Shown here: in pieces, positions 44,904-56,000 of the stretch | How the letters are laid out: each line of letters opens with the position of its first letter | How positions within the stretch are numbered: position 1 is the stretch's first letter | Assembly (NCBI GenBank): GCA_040954595.2 | Contig: CM082576.2 | Location: 17,980,001-18,044,000 of the forward strand | DNA length: 64,000 bases | Reading direction: 5' to 3' | From: Balanoglossus misakiensis | Lineage: Eukaryota; Hemichordata | Translations under genes and position numbers: made by a program | The notes under the pieces: generated by a model | Databases searched by the model: none | The model's input: only the letters and a program-made list of their open reading frames with translations | Told to the model about the DNA's origin: nothing

Positions 44904-45421
44904 TGTTACGGTAGAAAAAACCGGGAGCACACAATGGAGAATGTGGTTCAACAACAGAATATTTAATTAAACAACTAGCCTTCTAAAATCAAAAGGTCAC
45001 ACAAAAGAAAATGTTCACTGCGTGTTTTTACCCTGCTTGGTCGAGGAGTTACCGAGTCCACAAAAGTCCTGGCCGAACTCAAGGCACAGAAGTCCGTTGC
45101 TGACCAAGTCCGTCATTCACAGAAGCCAGTTGCTCACACAAAATCCGTTGCTCATGAAGTCGGTTGCTCACAGAATCCAGCTCAGCTAGGTAAATTCCTA
45201 ATTCCCAAGGCGATGTGGCTGGAGCTACGACAGCTACGTGCTCCTCCGAGTCCGTGTTGAGAAGTGTGCCTCGTGGTTTTGGTGAGAAGGCCTTTCATAT
45301 GGGTGACCATCTGGTTATTACCAATATTTAAATGAACTACTTCAAAAGGCAGGGCCCTTTGTTATGCAAAGAAAAGCTACCCCTCTCTCGACCAAGCAAC
45401 TAAACAGGGTGTGTCGTAACA
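44904..45421 (-). repeat. 5' LTR of outer Gypsy element
   Basis: 518 bp, TGTTACG to CGTAACA, nearly identical to 29258-29775. It is followed by CTAG, the target duplication, and then Helitron endonuclease codons. Confidence 0.95.
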
Positions 45422-46919
45422 CTAGCCATATTGGTTTGTGGTCACTGTAGTATGATTCAAGTACACCAACTTGTGTTGACTGAATATTCGTATAAATATG
45501 ATCAAGGCAAGATCCATAGTTTGTTGTTGGTTCTTGAATAAGTTGTTTGTACTTGAGTTGGTTTGTCATAAATTCCATTAATTGCTTTGCTGAAGATGTT
45601 TGTTGTAACAAATCAACATTGAAATCACCAAGTAGCACTGTTGGTAGATTTTCATGCAGTTGTTCGCTAAGGTTTAGAAGAGCACTTTGTAAGGTGTCTA
45701 TTGATGTTGAAGGAGGAATGTAAATAGCAACTACTTGAAGTAAGCCAAGTGTTGTTTTGTATACTGCTGTGACAAATTCACAGTGAAAGTAATGGTGTGA
45801 ATGTGGAAGAGACTCCAGGGTGTTAGCTTTGCTGTACAATACTAGCCCATGGTATGGTCTTCTTTGTTGATTACTGTTGTCATCATGTCCGGAAATTTCA
45901 AAATCTGGAATTCTGTAATCATCATTCTGATCAGCACTTTGTAATCTTGATTCACTGCAAATAAGTACATCAGCTGATGTCAAATTGAAATCATTCACAA
46001 CATCTTGGAAATGGCAATGGAGAGATCTTACATTTTGATAAGCTATAATAAATTTGTTTGGTATATCATAGGGAAAAGTCAAACAAAGTTGTAACATGGA
46101 ATGAGATCGCATGCGTTGCATTTCTTGTGTGACATCAGTGCTGACAGATATTTGATTTTCGTGTAATGTGGTTATGTGAAGACCAGCCAGTTTTGTGACC
46201 CTGCTAAGCGCAACATAGTGTATATGACACTGGTTTCTGTTTGAAGCAGTGCTAAAATCAACAACCACACCATTCAGAGTATCACCTTGGCAACGGTGGA
46301 CAGTTTTTCCACTGGCTGGTCTAATGGGAAATTGTTTTCTAACAACTTCAGCATTTCTGTGTCTTCCTACTATGAACTGCCGTGATATCTGTGCAATGGG
46401 TGTCCATGATTTGGTTATTTTTCTATGGTATAAATGACGTTTTTCTTGTCGTAGTGCCTTGCCAACAGCGCTATCATCAAATAAAATCCATAGAATTGTG
46501 ACATCATCCAAGTCTGGTCCATCAATAAACTTGATTATTCCTGGAGTACCGTTTATTAATCCATCATCAACACAGAGATTCATACACAGTTCAACTCGTT
46601 GATTTATTCCAACAGATAATTGAGATACTAATCCCATTGTCTTTTGAGGGCCTAACATTGTAACTATGGCTAATGTTTTTTGTTTCACTGTTTCAGAGAC
46701 ATCCCCAATTACAGCATCAGTAGCAAATACATTTGTTTTAGTTTCTGTGAGTCTATCATACACTGACACATTATGATCATCAACAAGTTTGTTCTCACAA
46801 TACAGATGAACTATTGAATCATCATAAGGTGGACTTACATTATTGCTTTGTACTATCCGAGTTTTGAGAATACTTATGTCATCTGATGTGTGTTTTCCTT
46901 CCCGTACACGATTCAGTAA
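45422..46919 (-). pseudogene. Helitron helicase C-terminal half fused to EEP endonuclease
   Basis: The helicase part ends with the motifs SGKTVHRCQGDTL and HYVALSRVTKL. A linker leads to an endonuclease/exonuclease/phosphatase domain: YQNVRSL, LICSESRL (catalytic Glu), VVAIYIPP, LLGDFNVDLL (Asp/Asn), LDHIYTN and SDHKPIW (Asp/His). All expected catalytic residues are present. The domain resembles non-LTR retrotransposon endonucleases and marks the endonuclease-bearing Helitron class. The outer LTR element is inserted after HKPIW: the remaining codons and a TAA lie at 29246-29257, on the far side of the 16-kb insertion. Confidence 0.85.
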
Positions 46920-47858
46920 TTATGCAAAATTCAAGTAATCTTTTTGGCGCATAATATCTGTTAGTTCAAACATTTGGAAAAGTTCTTTCCATATATTCAA
47001 AGCAAGTGGTCCATAATCATGCCTAATGTCATGAAATATCCAGCCATCAAAGACAGGCTTTAATTGATATAGGTCTCCAAATGCAACTATACTGACACCA
47101 CCAAAGAGTTGATTATTTGCCATGATTTGTTTCAGTCTAAGGTTGATGTAGTTGAACATACCATTGCCAACCATGGAGATTTCATCAATGAAAATGACTT
47201 TCAGATTTCTATATTTTGCTTGCAAAGTATTTAGTCTTTCTGATGTTAATGGTCTATAGTGAAATCCTTGACTTGCAGGAATTTGTAGTGCTGAGTGAAT
47301 TGTACTTCCCTTAATATTGTATGCCGCCTTGTCTGTTGGTGCCATGAGTAAAATGAATACATTGTCAGGATTTTGACCGGGAAGACTTGAAAGATGTTTC
47401 AATAGTACTTGATAGAGTGATTTCAGAACAAGAGATTTACCAACACCTGCTCCGCCTGTTACAAATACATGCAAAGGATCTGTTTTTGTTTTAATCCAAT
47501 GAATTACATGATAGAATATTTCTTTTTGCTTCTTGTTAAGAGTCTGTAAAAGGGGGTAAAGTTCAGTGTCAGGCATTCGTGGGTGTAGAAGTTCATTAAT
47601 ATTAGAATTGTTTACAGCAATACCAATGTCTTGACCTATGTCATAATGTGAATGACTGTCATCCTGTGGGGCAAATATGTTCATTGTGTTACTTTGTCTA
47701 CATCCTTCTGCAGAGTCTTGTCTTTCCTGATGTTCTGTATTTGGAGCAATGTTGTCAAACATATCCACAGCTGTACTCTGTACTGCTTCAATTGCTTGAT
47801 CTAATGCCTCAGCAGTTTTATTGTATTCTTTTTGTTTAGTATCTACTTGCTGTTTGAC
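46920..47858 (-). pseudogene. Helitron PIF1-type helicase, N-terminal half
   Basis: The region before the helicase is glutamine- and asparagine-rich. The helicase core starts at LNKKQKEIFYHVIHWI. The Walker A motif GGAGVGKS, Walker B VIFIDEISM and the FGDLYQLKPV block of PIF1/RecD-type superfamily 1 helicases are intact. In the Helitron it would unwind DNA 5' to 3' during strand transfer. The frame stops at TAA 46920-46922 in DYLNFA, but LLNRVREG follows directly in the same frame, so a CAA or GAA codon has probably mutated. Confidence 0.85.
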
Positions 47859-48089
47859 TTATAAATAGCGCTCGTAGTATGTATTACAACCAGCCATTAG
47901 TTGATTTTCATATCGCCAATGATAAAACAACATTACTAACTCTCTGTAATGATTTTCTGTGTCTCTTTCTTTATGGAAACGAACATATCGGATGACTTTA
48001 CTTTTTGTGCGTTTCTTGTAGATAAGGCTGCCCACACGATAAGTTGTTTGACCCTCCTCGTCCTCATTGTTGTACAAATCATCGTTGTC
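47859..48089 (-). pseudogene. Helitron Rep-helicase linker segment
   Basis: This short stretch follows the second homopolymer shift. It reads LYNNEDEEGQTTYRVGSLIY, then RYVRFHKERDTENHYRELVM, then LFYHWRYENQLM, the conserved Y-R-F-H block before the Helitron helicase. It ends in an in-frame TAA at 47859-47861 after YYERYL, and the same frame continues without further break into the helicase N-terminus. Confidence 0.7.
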
Positions 48090-48094
48090 TTTTT

Positions 48095-48894
48095 ATCTAG
48101 CTCATCATCTGTTTCCTTTTTAAATGTATACCAAGCTGCAAAATCTGCCAAGCACAAATTCTCAAGGGCCTTTGGACGACGCTCATATTTTTTCAAGATG
48201 TTGTCACTTTCTATATCAGTAGCATTTGCTGGCATATTTTGAATTTCGTCCAGTGGTTTCAGTAGGATAACTCGATCATTAGGAGGTGATGTATTAACAA
48301 ATATGACATCTCGTGAAGCTCTTCTTAATTTCATTTGCATTGTAAGATAGACAGCTTCTTGAGCACTAACTTCAACATGATTTAGGAATTTCTTTCCTAT
48401 GTGTCTGACACTTTCCCTGATGTCTTGATTTCCTTCTCTCACTTCATCTACAGCTCTAGCTAGCAAGTTACTCATTCCTCGTTGAGCTTTACTGATGTAA
48501 GATGCTATGTACATAGCACAGGCATATGGATCTATAATAAATTGAATGTCCATATTTGCTCTCCATGCTTTCAGTAGAATTGCATTGTAATTATTGATTC
48601 TGATTTCATTTGGGGATCTCTTGAGGAAGATTTTCTCTGATGTTAGAGATGACTGTAGTGCATTAATGTAGGTCTGTTCATCTACTTGTATTTTATCTAA
48701 GAATTCATCAAATGAGATCTTTTCTCCACATTGTAAATCAGCAAGTACACTTTTAATATGTTTATAGTGTTCTGTAAGTCTCTGTTCTGTTGTTTCATCA
48801 ATATCCATGGGTAATGGTTCCAATATCATTGTTCTTGGCATAGGTGGAAGAGGAAAGCCAAATCTACAAACACACTGACCTTTCAGTTTACATG
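48095..48894 (-). pseudogene. Helitron Rep C-terminal part with catalytic tyrosines
   Basis: After the one-base shift at the A7 run the Rep sequence resumes with CKLKGQCVCRFGFPLPPMPR. The block CAMYIASYISKAQRG near 48500 holds two tyrosines in the spacing of the Helitron Rep active site, which attach covalently to the nicked DNA end. The segment runs to ETDDELDKK, where a second one-base loss in an A-run (48090-48094) shifts the frame. Both lesions lie in homopolymers, so sequencing or assembly error cannot be excluded. Confidence 0.75.
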
Positions 48895-48901
48895 TTTTTT
48901 T

Positions 48902-50691
48902 CCATGTCTATGCATTTGATAATTTATCAATTCTGCAAGGTTTTCATCACTGGTTTCATTGCTGCATGTAATATACTGATCTATGAAATTGGTAATTTCA
49001 TCATTATCATTTTCACCATATACTGGTGCATCTTTGATCCATACAAGCATGTGTACATGTGGTGACCCTCTTTGTTGAAATTCAACTCTGTAAAAGTAGT
49101 CCTGTATTTCACCAAGTGGATGATGTGAGCTCAGAAGAAAATCATGCATTAATTGCTGAAAGCAATGATCAAAGTGTCGAGCACAAGTAACAGGGTCTGA
49201 TTTGATCAGTTCCGACTTTGTGTTCCATGACATATTTAATATATCATTGTCTGTGTACTCCTTTTCATGAACTGTCTTGCCAAGAATTTTCAGCAGATGT
49301 ATCCATTTGGACTCAGCTGATGAAAAAGACATGAAGTATGTTGGAATACCAAGCTGGCGTATCATAGCAAAAATGTCTCGCTTAGCACTTTCCCAATATG
49401 GTGGTGAACCTCTCAATGTTCTTAAAACCCTGAATCCTTCATCAAGTCTAACTATCTTGTCTACAATTTGAGGAGATTGCATTTCACTAGCTGTTACTTT
49501 ACGGCCTTTCAGATTACATTTGCGTAAGCATAATGTTGCCTTGTCTTTAATTTGCTGAATTTGCAACTTTTTCAGTTTAAAGAAAATGTTGGGGACAGAT
49601 TTAGCAACTCTTCGATCTTTATGCCGCAGTTCCCATTTGCATAAAGTACTGTATGATACAGGGATCACATGTTCATTTTGTCTTGGCTGACCACAATAGA
49701 TTGTTGGAAATGAAAGTTCTTCAAAATACTTATCTTGAAATATACCTACAGGTTTGTTACCTTCACCTGGGGCATAGCAAAACGCTCCTTGTGAATCAGT
49801 GTTTTCAACATATGGACGAGAAAGCATTGTATCTAATGTTCCACCAGCATGATCCTCTAATTTTGTTTCTTCTGTCCAATCATCATTATCATTATCATCA
49901 TTATCATCCTCATCATTTTCATTACAGATTACCGGTTCACATAATTCAGAAGCAAGATTTGTACCATTATTGTCCAAAAATTCTTCCCAGTTATCATCAG
50001 ACTCATTTTGATCACAAACATTCCAATTTGTACCAATTGTTACCTTTTCTGCTTTATACGAAGGACTGTTTTCAACTAACCACTTTGCTGCTATTAAAAC
50101 TTTCTGAGGTCTAACATTTTCAATTTGGTAGGCATGATTGTAGCTGATTTTCCTCTTGAATTTGACTGGTATTGTTTGTGATTCATTGATAGTTCTCGGT
50201 AATGTCGGAATAGTACTAGAGACATCTGCTATGACATTGACAATATTGCCTTTGAGACTAATTTGTCTACTCCGTGGCAATTCTCTTATTTGCATGAAAG
50301 GAATACGCAAGGCCACAAGTCTTTCTTCAAGTGGATGTAATTGTAACTCTGGTGGGATTACTGGAAATGACATTTTGTTTGCTACAGCACAGGGTGGCAG
50401 CTTTGAGTCTTTTAAATACGAGTAGCAAGTTCTACATAATGGTGACATTTCATCAGGTGTGGCATTTGCATTTACATGGGTTGATGAAAACAATGAAAAT
50501 TTACTTTGGATATTATTGTAGTTTACAACACTTTCTCTGTACCACAGCTGTTCACAGCACACACATACAAATGTTGGACCATTCTGAACTGATTTATGAA
50601 ATACATCAATAAGCTCTTTAATTGATTTGGCACCACCGCAATTTCTGTTAATTTTCTTAGCTCTTGCATCTGCTTCCCTTTCATATTGTCT
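48902..50691 (-). pseudogene. Helitron DUF6570-like region and Rep N-terminal part
   Basis: The frame continues directly from the repeat region past the TAG at 50692. The first part has paired cysteines (VCVCCEQLW, LCRTCYSYL) and the HPLEERLVALRIPFMQI and GNIVNVIADV blocks typical of the region before Rep in many Helitrons. An acidic stretch (DEDDNDDNDNDDW) follows. The Helitron-like Rep domain then carries GIPTYFMSFS and the HUH metal-binding motif in RGSPHVHMLVW near 49045. HUH nucleases nick single-stranded DNA to start rolling-circle transposition. The frame runs out at a 7-T run (48895-48901, A7 on the coding strand), where one missing base shifts it into a stop at 48883. Confidence 0.8.
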
Positions 50692-51924
50692 CTACACTTC
50701 ATCAGACCGTCTTAATTTCATTGATTCAACATTTCTCTGTTGTTCACGTTGTCTGTACATTTCATCAGACCGTCTTAATTTCATTGATTCAACATTTCTC
50801 TGTTGTTCACGTTGTCTGTAAACTTCATCGGACCGTCTCAATTTCATTGATTGAACATTTCTCTGTTGTTCACTTTGTATGTACCCTTGATCGGACCGTC
50901 TTAATATCATTGATTGAACATTTCTTTGTTGTTCACGTTGTCTGTACCCTTCATCGGACCAACTTAATTTCATTGATTGAACATTTTTCTGTCGTTCCCT
51001 TTGTCTGAGGACTTCATCGGTCCGTCTTAATTTCATTGATTGAACATTTTTCTGTCGTTCCCTTTGTCTGAACACTTCATCGGTCCGTCTTAATTTCATT
51101 GATTGAACATTTTTCTGTCTTTCCCTTTGTCTGTACACTTCATCAGACCGTCTTAATTTCATTGATTCAACATTTCTCTGTTGTTCACGTTGCCTGTACA
51201 CTTCATCAGACCGTCTTAATTTCATTGATTCAACATTTCTCTGTTGTTCACGTTGTCTGTACATTTCATCAGACCGTCTTAATTTCATTGATTCAACATT
51301 TCTCTGTTGTTCACGTTGCCTGTACACTTCATCAGACCGTCTTAATTTCATTGATTCAACATTTCTCTGTTGTTCACTTTGTATGTACCCTTGATCGGAC
51401 CGTCTTAATATCATTGATTGAACATTTCTTTGTTGTTCACGTTGTCTGTACCCTTCATCGGACCAACTTAATTTCATTGATTGAACATTTTTCTGTCGTT
51501 CCCTTTGTCTGAGGACTTCATCGGTCCGTCTTAATTTCATTGATTGAACATTTTTCTGTCGTTCCCTTTGTCTGAACACTTCATTGGTCCGTCTTAATTT
51601 CATTGATTGAACATTTTTCTGTCTTTCCCTTTGTCTGTACACTTCATCAGACCGTCTTAATTTCATTGATTCAACATTTCTCTGTTGTTCACGTTGCCTG
51701 TACACTTCATCAGACCGTCTTAATTTCATTGATTCTACATTTCTCTGCTGTTCATTTTGCCTCCACCAACTATTAGATCTCTTGATTCTTTCATATGATA
51801 AGTCTCTTTGTTTTTCATTCTCCTTAAAGTCAACATTTTTTCTTTTTTCTTGCTTTCTCTTCTTGTCCCTCTCTTTTTCCCTTTCCCTATAACTTGCAAA
51901 GTCTATATTATGTGTTGTGATCAT
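50692..51924 (-). pseudogene. Helitron N-terminal basic repeat region (21-residue repeats)
   Basis: After a lysine/arginine-rich head, a 21-residue unit (RQREQQRNVESMKLRRSDEVY and variants) repeats about 17 times, encoded by 63-bp DNA repeats from about 50700 to 51757. Twenty-one residues equal three heptads and the unit is highly charged, so a long helical coiled rod is plausible. An eight-unit block (504 bp) is duplicated: the SWSDEGY variant occurs at about 50945 and 51449. The frame closes with TAG at 50692, where the repeat would be expected to have a TAC tyrosine codon. The same frame then continues into the DUF6570 region, so this is a single nonsense change. Confidence 0.8.
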
Positions 51925-52505
51925 ATCATGTGTTTTGCCCGATTCATGATCAGAGTCCTCAAGTGTCGTGTAAGATGTGTATCTGTTATCTCAAGGAAGT
52001 CATAGTGACCACTATCAAATTGTCCTTGTTCACGGATTGCATGATATAACAGGTGTATTGTCACTGAGGAATCACCCTCTGTGAGAAATGGTTCATTGAG
52101 AATATCTAAATGAACTGCAATCTTCACATTGTATGCTGAAGCAGCTGCAGTTATTTCAATATGGCCACCAAAAGTTGCAAAACCTGGATCAGATTTAGAC
52201 ATGTACTGCCTGTAGTCATCTTGATTATTTACACTAAATCTCTGATATTCAGCAATAATGAAATCTTTATATTCATCCCAATGATCACTTATATAGTTTA
52301 CAGTTTGTAATCTAACAGCATTATGATGAATCTGAGTTGCAAATAGGCCTTGACTTATAGCCCTAAATAGACAATTGCCATCACCCTCAATAACAACCAT
52401 TCTATAAGAATTTGATGGACATTGTCTTTTATGTTGGAGATGCAACTTTCTCTTTTTATTTTTGCCTTTGTGCTTAATTTCTTTACTCTCATTGTATTGA
52501 TGTAT
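51921..52505 (-). pseudogene. Helitron OTU-like cysteine protease domain
   Basis: The open frame begins after a TGA at 52506-52508. The OTU signature GDGNCLFRAIS carries the catalytic Asp and Cys, and the C-terminal block SGHYDFLEIT supplies the catalytic His, so the active site looks intact. OTU domains cleave ubiquitin linkages and occur in the N-terminal part of some Helitron proteins; the substrate here is unknown. The first in-frame ATG is at 52400, after a lysine-rich stretch. The frame ends with TGA at 51921, overlapping by four bases (ATGA) the start of the next Helitron frame. That could be a one-base slip in a once continuous protein or a stop-restart arrangement. It is called a pseudogene because the Helitron as a whole is broken. 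Confidence 0.75.
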
Positions 52506-53025
52506 TCAACTTGTTACAGATGTGATAAGATTCCTTCAGATTATTCAAGTACAGTATCAAAAGGATATGATCTGGAGTAAATGCTGTTGTGTTTCACTCA
52601 AGAACTCCTGTACAAATGGTCTCTGTATTTCTCTAGGATGGATTATTTGATAAAACACCAAGAATAAATAAAATATATCTCTGTATGTTGTGAATATATA
52701 TCTTGTGGCAGTCACACTAAGATAAAAGCAAGTACTCAAATCTTCCAATTTTCAAATATTTAATTGATTGTTATGATAGCAAGTGTGATTATTATAATAG
52801 TGAGCGTTCCATGACCCTTCCAACGGCCGAATGTGCAAATATGAGCCTTTCAACGGCCAAATATGCAAGTATGAGCCTTCAAACAGCAAAATATGAGCCT
52901 TCTAATAACCACTGCATTAGTCACTACTATCGTGGCGTACTCCAGAATCACGAGAGAAATGTCCAAAAGAGCAAGATCGGTTTCCCCAACAACGCTGGAC
53001 CAATCAATCAGAAAGTCATACGCGT
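52506..53025. other. Spacer between Helitron and satellite, with 31-bp repeats
   Basis: No gene is seen. Between 52806 and 52905 the words AATATGAGCCTT, then YMAACRGCCAAATATGCAAGT, recur three times at about 31-bp spacing. The Helitron 5' end must lie in or near this stretch, but I cannot place it. Confidence 0.55.
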
Positions 53026-56000
53026 CGCCGCAGCGGTGCAAATAAGAGATCCCTGCATCGCAGCGGTGCGAATAAGATTTCCCTCCCAAACAACGATCTG
53101 ACCATTCTTTATTCACTCCTCGGCGACAAAAACGTTTTATTACGGCCTAAATAATGACTTTTTCGCTCCTTGGTTGGTCATGCGGACGGAAAGACACGGT
53201 TTTAGCGAGTTTATCTTTCTCTCTGCTGAGCACTCCGTATTCAGACTTGCCCAAGTGAACCGCGACAAAAAAGGCCAAGTTTCCCTGCATGTTACTTATA
53301 CCCGACAGATGAAAAAAGCAGCGTAGATATTGAAATGAATTGGATTTATGAAAACGATAAAAATTACAATTATAATGTCGTTAAAAGTTCTCACAAAAAA
53401 AAGAAATAGAAAAAAAGTGGTCTCGAACCAACATCAGTTGACACCCTCAGGTAAAAAGGTTAGCCTTCCTGAACCTTTGGCCATCACGATGTTTACTCGA
53501 AAAAGTCGGAAATTTTCCGCATTATATTGCAGCATAACTCCAATGATCTTATTTGCACCGCAGCGGTGCAAATAAGAGTTCCCCGCACCGCAGCTGTGCG
53601 AATAAGAGTTCCCTGGCCCCGCAATGATCTGACCGTTCTTTATTCACTCTTCGGCGACAAAAACGTTTTATTACGGCCTAAATAACGACTTTTTCGCTCC
53701 TTGGTTGGTCATGCGGACGGAAAGACACGGTTTTAGCGAGTTTATCTTTCACTCTGCTGAGCACTCAGTATTCAGACTTACCCAAGTGAACCGCGACAAA
53801 AAATGGCCAAGTTTCCCTGCATGTTACTTATACCCGATAGATGAAAAAAGCAGCGTAGATATTGAAATGAATTGGATTTATGAAATTGTTAAAATTTCAA
53901 TTATAATGTCGTTAAAAGTTCTCACAAAAAATAGAAATAGTAAAAAAGTGGTCTCGAACCAACATCAGTTGACATCCTCAGGTAAAACCTTTCCTGAACC
54001 TTTCGCCATCACAATGTGTACTCGAAAAAGTCGGAAATTTTCCGCACTATATTGCAGCATAACTCCAATGATCTTATTTGCACCGCAGTTGTGCAAATAC
54101 GAGTTCCCTGCACCGTAGCGGTGCGAATAAGAGTTCCCTGGCCCCGCAATGATCTGACCGTTCTTTATTTACTCCTCGGCGACATAAAACGTTTTATTAC
54201 GGCTTAAATAACGACTTTTTCGCTCCTTGGTTGGTCATTCGGACGGAAAGACAAGGTTTTAGCGAGTTTATCTTTCTCTCTGCTGAGCACTCCGTTATTC
54301 AGACTTGCCCAAGTGAACCGCGACAAAAAATGGCCAAGTTTCTCTGCATGTTTGTTATACCAGACAGATAAAAAAAGCAGCGTAGATATTGAAATGAATT
54401 GGATTTATGAAATTGTTAAAAATTACAATTATAATGTCGTTAAAAGTTCTCACAAAAAAAAGAAATAGAAAAAAAGTGGTCTCGAACCAACATCAGTTGA
54501 CACCCTCAGGTAAAAAGGTTAGCCTTCCTGAACCTTTGGCCATCACGATGTTTACTCGAAAAAGTCGGAAATTTTCCGCATTATATTGCAGCATAACTCC
54601 AATGATCTTATTTGCACCGCAGCGGTGCAAATAAGAGTTCCCCGCACCGCAGCTGTGCGAATAAGAGTTCCCTGGCCCCGCAATGATCTGACCGTTCTTT
54701 ATTCACTCTTCGGCGACAAAAACGTTTTATTACGGCCTAAATAACGACTTTTTCGCTCCTTGGTTGGTCATGCGGACGGAAAGACACGGTTTTAGCGAGT
54801 TTATCTTTCACTCTGCTGAGCACTCAGTATTCAGACTTACCCAAGTGAACCGCGACAAAAAATGGCCAAGTTTCCCTGCATGTTACTTATACCCGATAGA
54901 TGAAAAAAGCAGCGTAGATATTGAAATGAATTGGATTTATGAAATTGTTAAAATTTCAATTATAATGTCGTTAAAAGTTCTCACAAAAAATAGAAATAGT
55001 AAAAAAGTGGTCTCGAACCAACATCAGTTGACATCCTCAGGTAAAACCTTTCCTGAACCTTTCGCCATCACAATGTGTACTCGAAAAAGTCGGAAATTTT
55101 CCGCACTATATTGCAGCATAACTCCAATGATCTTATTTGCACCGCAGTTGTGCAAATACGAGTTCCCTGCACCGTAGCGGTGCGAATAAGAGTTCCCTGG
55201 CCCCGCAATGATCTGACCGTTCTTTATTTACTCCTCGGCGACATAAAACGTTTTATTACGGCTTAAATAACGACTTTTTCGCTCCTTGGTTGGTCATTCG
55301 GACGGAAAGACAAGGTTTTAGCGAGTTTATCTTTCTCTCTGCTGAGCACTCCGTTATTCAGACTTGCCCAAGTGAACCGCGACAAAAAATGGCCAAGTTT
55401 CTCTGCATGTTTGTTATACCAGACAGATAAAAAAAGCAGCGTAGATATTGAAATGAATTGGATTTATGAAATTGTTAAAAATTACAATTATAATGTCGTT
55501 AAAAGTTCTCACAAAAAAATAGAAATAGAAAAAAGTGGTCTCGAACCAACATCAGTCGACACCTTCGGGTAAAAGGCTAGCCTTCCTGAACCTTTCGCCA
55601 TCATGATGTGTACTCGAAAAAGTAGGAAATTTTCCGCACTATATTGCAGCATAACTCCAATGATCTTATTTGCACCGCAGTGGACAAAAACGTTTTATTA
55701 CGGCCTAAATAACGACTTTTTCGCTCCTTGGTTGGTCATGCGGACGGAAAGACACGGTTTTAGCGAGTTTATCTTTCTCTCTGCTGAGCACTCAGTATTC
55801 AGACTTGCCCAAGTGAACCGCGACAAAAAAGGCCAAGTTTCCCTGCATGTTACTTATACCCGACAGATGAAAAAAGCAGCGTAGATATTGAAATGAATTG
55901 GATTTATGAAAACGATAAAAATTACAATTATAATGTCGTTAAAAGTTCTCACAAAAAAAAGAAATAGAAAAAAAGTGGTCTCGAACCAACATCAGTTGAC

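Larger units (their letters stand above)
29258..45421 (-). mobile_element. Gmr1-type Ty3/Gypsy retrotransposon (outer element)
   Basis: The element has 518-bp LTRs at both ends, beginning TGTTACG and ending CGTAACA, flanked by the 4-bp duplication CTAG (29254-29257 and 45422-45425). Coding order on the minus strand is gag and protease (43173-44792), integrase then reverse transcriptase (about 39090-41179), then connection and RNase H (29867-30514). Integrase ahead of RT is the order of the Gmr1 group. The primer site matches tRNA-Pro type and a polypurine tract is present. It is disrupted by a second Gypsy element and by a DNA transposon, and it lacks the central RT, so it is dead. The LTRs differ at one base that I could find, so the insertion is recent. 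Confidence 0.92.
29246..52505 (-). mobile_element. Degenerate autonomous Helitron (endonuclease type), interrupted by LTR elements
   Basis: Reading the minus strand from 52505 to 29246 gives OTU cysteine protease, 21-residue repeat region, DUF6570-like region, Helitron Rep with HUH motif, PIF1-type helicase, and endonuclease/exonuclease/phosphatase (EEP) domain. This order, with an endonuclease at the end, is that of the Helentron-type Helitrons known from fish and marine invertebrates. The frame is broken by stops at 50692 (TAG), 47859 (TAA) and 46920 (TAA), and by one-base losses in T-runs at 48895-48901 and 48090-48094. A 16.2-kb LTR element sits in the last codons. The terminal hairpin and insertion site are not identified. 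It is non-functional in this copy. Confidence 0.85.

Noticed and set aside
50664-51512. Plus-strand ORFs with HTLHQTVLISLIQHFSV repeats
   Set aside because: They are the antisense of the 63-bp Helitron coding repeat; the minus frame joins recognised Helitron domains on both sides.
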